This document shows positions 32,529-38,007 of a DNA stretch of 38,007 nucleotides, piece by piece (position 1 is the stretch's first letter; the number at the start of each line of letters is the position of its first letter). A program made the position numbers and the translations under genes. Source of the stretch: Enhydrobacter aerosaccus (GTDB taxonomy: Bacteria > Pseudomonadota > Alphaproteobacteria > Reyranellales > Reyranellaceae); contig CAIWTJ010000115.1 of NCBI GenBank assembly GCA_903915535.1, positions 1 through 38,007 on the forward strand, given 5' to 3'. The notes below the pieces were generated by a model. The model searched no databases, was not told the origin of the DNA, and saw only the letters and a list, made by a program, of their open reading frames with translations.

Positions 32529-33800
32529 TCACGACGACACAATGTTGCGCGGCACGTCCTTGAAGGGCTTGTTGGTGTCGACGCTGGGCTCCTTGGGCAT
32601 CTTGAGCACGCGCTCGGAGATGATGTTGCGCTGGATCTCGTCGGTGCCGCCGGCGATCGAGGTGGCGGGGACGGAGACCAGGATCTCGGCGATCACGCCC
32701 TCCATCGGACTGTCCTTGCCGCTCAGGAGCGCGTCGGAGCCGGTGATGTAGGTGTGCACCCGCGCGGCCTGCCGCGCGACGTGGCTCGAGGCGAGCTTGC
32801 CCAGCGAGCCCTCGGGCCCCTGCGGCCGGCCCATATTCTGCGCGGCACGTGCACGGCGCGCCGTCCATTCGCTGGACTTCGACATGCACAAGAGCCTGGC
32901 GATCTCCTGCCGGATGACGGGATCGTCGATCTTGCCGGTCTCCTTCGCGCGCTGCACCACGAGGTCGACGCGGCCGGCGCGCTGCGGATACCACTTGTAG
33001 GGCTCCATCGTGCTGGCGATCTCGGCGCGCTCGTCTTCGTAGATGCGGCCCTTCTTGTCGGTCGCCTGCGCCCAGGTCCTGAGACCGTCGGCGCCCTGGC
33101 GTTCGTGCATCAGGGTCGTGGTCGCCACGGTCCAGCCGTCGCCCACCTCGGCCACCAGCATCTCCGGCTCGACGATCGCGTCGGTGAAGAACACCTGGTT
33201 GAACGAGGCGTGATAGTTCATCTGGCGCAGCGGATGGACCTGAACGCCCGGCTGCTTCATGTCGAGGATGAAGTAGGCCAGCCCCTTGTGCTTGGCCACG
33301 TCCCAGTTGGCGCGTGCGAGCAGCAGGCCCCATTGCGCCTTGTGCGCCGACGTCGTCCAGACTTTCTGGCCGTTGATCACCCACTTGTTGCCCTGCCGGT
33401 CGGCGCGGGTCACCGCGCCCGCCATGTCGGAGCCGCTGCCCGGCTCGCTGAAGAGCTGGCACCACGTATCCTCGCCGGTGAGGATGCGCTTCAGGAATTT
33501 TTCCTTATGCAGATCCGTGCCGTGCGCGAGGATGGTCGCGGCAGCGAGCGTGCGGATGCCCGCTTTGGCGACGCCGACGGCGCCGATCCTGGCGAACTCT
33601 TCATCGACGATGGCGTTGAATTTCACCGGCAGGCCGCGGCCATACCATTCCTTGGGCCAGTGCGGCGCGCCCCAGCCGGAGTCGCAGAGCTTCAGGCGCC
33701 ACTCGACCAGACCCAGCGAGGGATCCCAGTTGTCCTTCAGCCAGGCGCGGACCTCGGAGCGGACGGAGTCTTCGGTTTGTTCGGTCATGTGCGTGTCCAT
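32529..33800 (-). CDS. Acyl-CoA dehydrogenase family protein (FadE-like)
   Basis: The 423-residue flavoprotein oxidises an acyl-CoA to its 2-enoyl-CoA. The FAD and substrate site segments are present: QLFSEPGSGSDMAGAVTRAD, then WVINGQKVWTTSAH, and near the end IAGGTDEIQRNIISERVL (the arginine/FAD contact motif). It is downstream of a second, related gene with 12 bases between. Such pairs occur in steroid and branched-chain acyl-CoA breakdown, where the enzymes can be heterotetramers; that is inferred. A second ATG five codons in is possible. Confidence 0.88.
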   Translation of the reverse strand: MDTHMTEQTEDSVRSEVRAWLKDNWDPSLGLVEWRLKLCDSGWGAPHWPKEWYGRGLPVKFNAIVDEEFARIGAVGVAKAGIRTLAAATILAHGTDLHKEKFLKRILTGEDTWCQLFSEPGSGSDMAGAVTRADRQGNKWVINGQKVWTTSAHKAQWGLLLARANWDVAKHKGLAYFILDMKQPGVQVHPLRQMNYHASFNQVFFTDAIVEPEMLVAEVGDGWTVATTTLMHERQGADGLRTWAQATDKKGRIYEDERAEIASTMEPYKWYPQRAGRVDLVVQRAKETGKIDDPVIRQEIARLLCMSKSSEWTARRARAAQNMGRPQGPEGSLGKLASSHVARQAARVHTYITGSDALLSGKDSPMEGVIAEILVSVPATSIAGGTDEIQRNIISERVLKMPKEPSVDTNKPFKDVPRNIVSS

Positions 33801-33812
33801 CGCTTGGCCCTC

Positions 33813-34943
33813 CTAGTGCTTCCAGTTCCGCATCATCAGCTCGCGATGATAGTTCGCGTCGCCGAACAGGATCTCGCTCGACTTGGCGCGCTTGAACCAG
33901 AGATGGGTGTCGTTGTCCCAGGTGAAGCCGATGCCGCCATGCATCTGCACGGCGTGGATCGCGGTCTGCAGATAGGCCTCGGCCGCCGTCGCCTTGGCGA
34001 GCGACGCCACCGCGGGCAGATCGTCGTCGCCCTCGTCGAGCGCGGCCGCGGCGTAATAGGCCGCCGACTTCGCCATCTCGACGTCGACCAGCATGTCGGC
34101 CGCCTTGTTCTTGGTGGTCTGGAACGAGGCGATCGAGCGGCCGAACTGCATGCGCATCTTCACGTATTCCAGCGCGTCCTCGCGCAGCCGCTCGGCGCCG
34201 CCCACCATCTCGTTGGCCAGGCACACGATGACCTGCTGCATGGTCCTGGCGAAGGGCGCCGCCGCGGCTCCTTCGGTCCCAAGCAACCGCGCCTCGACGC
34301 TGTTGAAGGTGAGGCGCGCGAGCTTGCGCGTTTCGTCCATGGTCTTGAGTAGTTTGCGATCGAGACCTTGGGCGCTGCCCTCGACGGTGAAGAAAGAAAG
34401 ACCCTCGTCGCCCGTCGAGCCCGGCCGGCGCGCCAGCACCACGATCAGGTCGGCGGTGTGACCGTCGAGCACGAAGCTCTTGGTGCCTTCCAGGCGCCAG
34501 GTGGCGCCCGACTTGGTGGCGGTCATGGCGACGGAGGCGGCATCGTTGAGGCCGCTGTCCTCGGAAAAGGCCAGCGTCGCGGTGGTCTCGCCGGCGGCGA
34601 TCGCGGGCAGCAGCGCCTTCTTCTGCTCTTCGGTGCCAGCGTTCAGGATCGCGGCCGTGCCCAGCACGGCGGTCGAGAAGAACGGCGCGCACAGGAGATT
34701 GCGGCCCATTTCCTCGAGCACGATGCTCAGTTCGCCGTAGCCGAAGCCCGCGCCGTCATAGGCCTCGGGAATGTGGATCGCGGTGAGGCCCAGTTCTTGG
34801 TTGAGCTTCTTCCAGCCCTCGCGGTCGAAGCCCGTCTCGGTCGCCATCTGCTTCCGGACCTCTGTGGTGGGCGAGCGCGCTTCCAGCGCGCGGCGCACGC
34901 CCGAGCGGAATTCCTCCTGCTCGTTGGAGAAGCTGAACTTCAT
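33813..34943 (-). CDS. Acyl-CoA dehydrogenase family protein, partner subunit
   Basis: The 376-residue product has the acyl-CoA dehydrogenase fold: MKFSFSNEQEEFRSGVRRAL at the start, TLAFSEDSGLNDAASV in the middle, and VQMHGGIGFTWDNDTHLWFKR near the end. The usual FAD segments are less strict than in the neighbouring subunit, so this may be the partner in a heteromer. I choose ATG 34943 (preceded by GGGAGGAAAG) and not the longer frame. It is divergent from tadA. Confidence 0.85.
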   Translation of the reverse strand: MKFSFSNEQEEFRSGVRRALEARSPTTEVRKQMATETGFDREGWKKLNQELGLTAIHIPEAYDGAGFGYGELSIVLEEMGRNLLCAPFFSTAVLGTAAILNAGTEEQKKALLPAIAAGETTATLAFSEDSGLNDAASVAMTATKSGATWRLEGTKSFVLDGHTADLIVVLARRPGSTGDEGLSFFTVEGSAQGLDRKLLKTMDETRKLARLTFNSVEARLLGTEGAAAAPFARTMQQVIVCLANEMVGGAERLREDALEYVKMRMQFGRSIASFQTTKNKAADMLVDVEMAKSAAYYAAAALDEGDDDLPAVASLAKATAAEAYLQTAIHAVQMHGGIGFTWDNDTHLWFKRAKSSEILFGDANYHRELMMRNWKH

Positions 34944-34988
34944 GGACTTTCCTCCCACTCGACGCCGTTTGGCGCTATTTTCACTGGA

Positions 34989-35447
34989 ATGACCGCCCCG
35001 ACAAGAGCTTCACCCATGGAACTGGCGCTCGCCCAAGCGCGCGCAGCCGCAGAGCGCGGCGAGGTGCCGATCGGGGCGGTAATCGTGGGACCGGACGGTA
35101 CGGTGGTGGCCGCCGCGGGCAACCGTACGGAAGAAGACCGCGATCCAACGGCGCACGCCGAGATGCTGGCGATCCGCGCCGCCGCCCGGAAACTCGGCTC
35201 GGCGCGGCTGGTCGATTGCGATCTCCACGTCACGCTCGAGCCGTGCCCGATGTGCGCGCAGGCGATTTCCTTCGCGCGCCTCCGTCGGGTCTACTACGGC
35301 GCGGGTGATCCGAAAGGTGGCGGCGTCGAACACGGACCGCGCATTTTTGCGCAGCCAACCTGTCATCACCGCCCGGAGATCTATCCCGGCATTGCCGAGC
35401 GGGAAGCGGGCGACCTCCTGCGCACGTTCTTCAAGGAGCGGCGATGA
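34989..35447 (+). CDS. tadA: tRNA(adenine34) deaminase
   Basis: The 152-residue zinc deaminase converts A34 to inosine in tRNA-Arg(ACG). The zinc and catalytic motifs are THAEMLAI (residues 55-62; HAE 56-58) and EPCPMCAQAI (PCxxC 85-89), and EVPIGAVIVGPDG opens the domain. Start ATG 34989 or 35016 are both plausible; neither has a strong ribosome binding site. Its stop overlaps the next gene's ATG by four bases. Confidence 0.93.
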   Translation: MTAPTRASPMELALAQARAAAERGEVPIGAVIVGPDGTVVAAAGNRTEEDRDPTAHAEMLAIRAAARKLGSARLVDCDLHVTLEPCPMCAQAISFARLRRVYYGAGDPKGGGVEHGPRIFAQPTCHHRPEIYPGIAEREAGDLLRTFFKERR

Positions 35448-35893
35448 AGGCAGGCCTTTCGCGCGCAGTCGTCCTGGGCGTCGCGCTGGGCGGCCTGTTC
35501 GCGCCGTTGGGGATGCTGGGTGCGCAGCCGGCCAACGAATGGACGGCCTATTCCAGGATCGAAAGCGGCGATTGCGAAAGCGGTGCCATCCTCGAGGTCC
35601 ACGAATTGCCGGGCTCGATGCGGCTCAGGTTTCGCGTCAACGAGATGCGCGTCATCGAAGTGAGCATCGACCTTGCGGCCGATGGCAGTGGCCGAGGCGA
35701 ATTCCACGGCAAAGCGGCCCACGCGTTTGCGAACATCGGTAAAACGGTGAGCAACGCGCATGACGCCGACGAGAATCGGGGCCTGCTCAAGCACGAGATC
35801 CTTCACGTGCCGCCGGGGACCGGCAGGCGCCCGCTTGAGAGCCGGCAATCGCGAAATGCCGGAGACTGTCACTGGATCTGGGTGCCGAAGTAG
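35444..35893 (+). CDS. Small secreted protein, unknown function
   Basis: I do not recognise the family. The 149-residue product has a signal peptide (MKAGLSRAVVLGVALGGLFA) and a mature domain with two cysteines (SGDCESG and AGDCHWIWV), the latter next to a C-terminal WIWVPK strand. A single disulfide joining start and end of the domain is plausible. It is translationally coupled to tadA, but nothing links their functions. It is convergent with the secreted methyltransferase gene. Confidence 0.65.
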   Translation: MKAGLSRAVVLGVALGGLFAPLGMLGAQPANEWTAYSRIESGDCESGAILEVHELPGSMRLRFRVNEMRVIEVSIDLAADGSGRGEFHGKAAHAFANIGKTVSNAHDADENRGLLKHEILHVPPGTGRRPLESRQSRNAGDCHWIWVPK

Positions 35894-35902
35894 CGCGGTG
35901 CG

Positions 35903-36745
35903 TTAGGGCTTCACGAACTTCACGACGAACTCGTCCTTGGGCTGCGGCGGGTCGGGCGTGTTCTTGTCCTTGGGATCGTTGGGATTGGCGAGGAAGGTGC
36001 CTGCGGCCACGAACTTGAATCCGGCGGCTTCGACTTCCTTGCGCAGGAACGCCTCCTCGATGCGATGGAGCGTGCCCGACTCGGAGATGCCGGTGCCGGG
36101 ACGACCGGCGTGATCGGCGATGACGTAGACGCCGCCGGACTTCAGCGCGCGGAACACGGCGGCGTTCATCCTGGCGCGGTCGACGCCCAGGAATCCGAGG
36201 TCATGGTAGTTGAACATCAAGGTCACGAGATCGAGCTTGGCGTCGGCGACCTCGGCCGGCACGGGCTCCTCGAACGGCTGCACGACGGCCACGATCGGTG
36301 CGGCCTTGCCCTGCAACGCCTTGTCGCGCTCGGCCAGGGCGACGGGAGACGGACGCGGCGCAGACGGCGGCGCGGCGGGCGCGGCGCCGGGCGTCGCCGA
36401 GGGATTGGCGTTGCCTTCGGGCGCGGCCGGCGCGGGCGACGGCTGGCCGGCGGGACGCGGCCGGCTCTGGCCGTAGACCTTGCCGGCAGGGCCGATGGCG
36501 CGCGCCAGCAGTTCCGTGGTGTAGCCGCCGGCGGCGCTGAGATCGAGCGCGGTGCTGCCGGGTTTGACGCCGATGAACTCGAGCATCTCGACCGGCTTGC
36601 GGCGCTCGTCGTTCTTGCGATCGGCGGCGCTGCGGTCGGGGCTCGCGACGAGGTCCTTGATCTGTTGGGACGTGAGTGTTTGGGCAATTGCGCCGCCGCA
36701 CAGAAGGAGGCCCGCCACGATGATAGGCAACAGGAGGGATTTCAT
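35903..36745 (-). CDS. Secreted class I methyltransferase-like protein (COG4798-like)
   Basis: The 280-residue product has a signal peptide (MKSLLLPIIVAGLLLCGGAI, cleavage after AIA/Q) and a SAM-type Rossmann fold: motif I is ALDLSAAGGYTTELLARA, followed by GKVYGQ. A proline/alanine-rich insert (about residues 93-135) interrupts the fold before VVQPFEEPVPAEVADAK. VTLMFNYHDLGFLGVDRARM and GGVYVIADHAGRPG complete it. Exported proteins of this type are known by sequence but their function, and how a SAM-dependent enzyme works in the periplasm, is unclear. Start is the first ATG of the frame; GGAGG is upstream. Confidence 0.8.
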   Translation of the reverse strand: MKSLLLPIIVAGLLLCGGAIAQTLTSQQIKDLVASPDRSAADRKNDERRKPVEMLEFIGVKPGSTALDLSAAGGYTTELLARAIGPAGKVYGQSRPRPAGQPSPAPAAPEGNANPSATPGAAPAAPPSAPRPSPVALAERDKALQGKAAPIVAVVQPFEEPVPAEVADAKLDLVTLMFNYHDLGFLGVDRARMNAAVFRALKSGGVYVIADHAGRPGTGISESGTLHRIEEAFLRKEVEAAGFKFVAAGTFLANPNDPKDKNTPDPPQPKDEFVVKFVKP

Positions 36746-36850
36746 CCATTTCTCCGAAAAGCGCAGCAGCTACTATTTAATGAAAATTCGGCGTTACCAA
36801 GAAACGTTTGTCCTGCCACGCCATTTCCCCAATCCGGAAATCTAGGCTGT

Positions 36851-37867
36851 TCACTCCTTTGGGCGTCGGGTGCGGAAAAACGCTAAAGCTGAAGCGACGA
36901 GAGAGACAAGCGAGATCGCGATGGCGCCGAGAACGAACCACACCGATTCTCCCAGGATGTTCGCAACGGCCGCGCTAGATGATATCTCGCCACGCATCGA
37001 GAGTCGTCCCAATACATCCTCGATCCGGCCTGAATAGCGACCAACAATGGTGTTGAATTCGGTTACCCGATTTATGCCGAATATTAAGTTCTCTGGCAGA
37101 GAGTCGTTAAAATTCTTTTTTCGGATTTCCACGATGTTCAGAGCATCCTGAATCACATTCTTGGCGCCTTCGACTCTTTCATTCACCGCTTTTTCTATGC
37201 TGCTGTCGATCAGTGGACGCTTGGAATCCAGATAGGCATTGGTGCTGCTGACGCCCTGGGTTGTCGCCGTATCGATCGCTGTTCTGATAGCGGCCTGCCC
37301 GCTCGTGAATTCCTGCGAAAGAGCCGATTGGTTGGCCGACACCTGGGCGTTTAGTTTTGCGATCGAGGCGGTGGACGAATCGATCGTATCGCGCAGCTTC
37401 GCCAATTGTGTAGCGGCTTCATCTTTGGCAACGACTTCGACCTTGGCCGTCGCCTCTGTCGCTTTGTTAATCATATTGTCGATAGTTGTCTTGAGCCGTG
37501 CTTGTCCCTCGCTGAGTTGTCGCTCGAGCTTATCTCCATTTTGTGCCAGTTGAGTATTTAGTGCGGTTATCGAGGCTGCAGATTGCGCGATCTCATCGCG
37601 CAATTTTGCAACTTGAGCCTCTGCTTCACTCTTGGCTTTCGCTCCAATTCCCTTCGCTACCTGTTCGTCAATGGAAGCCTGGATTCTTTTCTGACCTTCG
37701 ATCAATTGCTGATCGACCTTAATGCGATTTTGTTCCAGTTGACTGCTCAGCGCGGTAACCGCCTCTGCCGATCTTTCGATTGCTTCGTGCAGTATCTTCA
37801 TCTGTTTGTCCGACTCGGCTTTGACATCGGCGTCGATCCGATTGACAGCTTCATTTCTTGCAACGAT
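36851..37867 (-). pseudogene. Coiled-coil membrane protein with three repeats, 5' end cut by the IS
   Basis: The frame continues from the IS tip at 37867 leftward to TGA at 36851, giving 338 residues. It has three tandem repeats of about 65-70 residues, each with a segment like ASITALNTQLAQN followed by QLSEGQARLKTTID (other copies AEAVTALSSQLEQN/QLIEGQKRIQASID and TASIAKLNAQVSAN/EFTSGQAAIRTAID). A region with RGEISSS follows, and then one C-terminal membrane helix (WFVLGAIAISLVSLVASALA) with a basic tail. I do not recognise the family. The base composition is lower in GC than the core. The N-terminus is lost; the ATG at 37942 that continues the frame belongs to the IS. Confidence 0.7.
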
Positions 37868-38007
37868 TGAGCTGCCCCCGGATTTTTTGGACACCGATTT
37901 GTCCAACCGGAGGCATTCATGGTGAAGTCGAGCATGAACCAAATCGAAACCAACGATGTGAATGATGATCCTGAGGTCAGCAGGGTCGAGCGCAGTTCGT
38001 CCAGGCA
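37868..38007 (+). mobile_element. Left end of the same IS3-like element (copy 2, partial)
   Basis: The tip TGAGCTGCCCCC begins at 37868, and the 138 bases up to 38005 are an exact inverted copy of 1-138. The element points outward, so its transposase ORF runs off the right edge. The host gene at 36851-37867 stops matching its own 5' part exactly at this tip. No target duplication can be checked because the other end is outside. Confidence 0.8.
37919..38007 (+). CDS. IS transposase first ORF (orfA), N-terminal part only
   Basis: ATG at 37919 follows a CCGGAGG ribosome binding site. The 29 codons in the window are identical to those at the left end. The frame is open at the window edge. Confidence 0.6.
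   Translation, partial: MVKSSMNQIETNDVNDDPEVSRVERSSSR

Noticed and set aside
32277..34352. 691-codon plus-strand ORF opposite the acyl-CoA dehydrogenases
   Set aside because: It begins inside a palindromic repeat and has shadow composition; the minus-strand genes are well supported.
1..38007. A 38 kb composite transposon bounded by the two IS ends
   Set aside because: The inner region includes essential genes (ileS, lspA, rsmD, tadA) and only partial IS ends are visible. Contig breakage at a repeated IS explains the layout better.

Overview
The window reads as chromosomal DNA of a GC-rich alphaproteobacterium. The basis is the gene set: a BamF/DUF3035 lipoprotein, paired M16 peptidases, a short-form glucose-6-phosphate isomerase, a MutL with the endonuclease motif, DUF6285 next to an APH-type kinase, and Rhizobiales/Rhodospirillales-style palindromic repeats. 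A Reyranella-like or related soil/water lineage is my best guess, but the sequence shown does not prove a genus. No rRNA, tRNA or CRISPR array was seen.

Both ends of the window are the same 138-base sequence in inverted orientation. Each is the left end of one insertion sequence (IS3-like, probably IS2 group) with the first 29 codons of its first transposase ORF, pointing outwards. The window therefore ends inside two copies of one IS, and each copy has cut a resident gene: a cupin protein on the left and a coiled-coil membrane protein on the right.

Positions 1 to about 11,100 are an accessory patchwork. In order they hold: the cupin remnant; a ZIP-like membrane protein with an inserted cyclic-nucleotide-binding domain; a tight, lower-GC three-gene set (NTF2-like secreted protein, APC permease, small membrane protein); an IS3-family remnant joined to a truncated DUF6644-like gene; a c-type cytochrome lipoprotein; an ssuD gene cut at its 3' end and joined directly to an HNH nuclease gene cut at its 5' end; a complete HNH nuclease; an AbiE toxin-antitoxin pair with a well-organised operator region; and a tyrosine recombinase. 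This looks like an integrase-bearing defence island rebuilt by IS insertion and deletion.

Positions about 11,190 to 36,750 look like stable core genome. They carry a LysR/DUF488 pair, a TSUP exporter, a thioesterase, an ArsR regulator, the APH/DUF6285 pair, a MaoC hydratase, ribF with an EEP nuclease, and a long forward operon ileS-lspA-bamF-M16-M16-pgi-mutL plus a small secreted protein. A reverse block follows (glutamine amidotransferase, pseudouridine synthase, rsmD, histidine phosphatase), then two acyl-CoA dehydrogenases, tadA with a small secreted protein, and a secreted methyltransferase. Several genes overlap by four bases (ATGA or GTGA), so translational coupling is common. Two large palindromic intergenic repeats lie at 29354-29484 and 32303-32408.

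The best candidates for something undescribed are the ZIP/cyclic-nucleotide fusion, the NTF2-APC-small-protein cassette, the operator architecture of the abiE promoter, a possible short leader ORF and hairpin before ileS, and the three-repeat coiled-coil membrane protein at the right end. None is proven by sequence alone.
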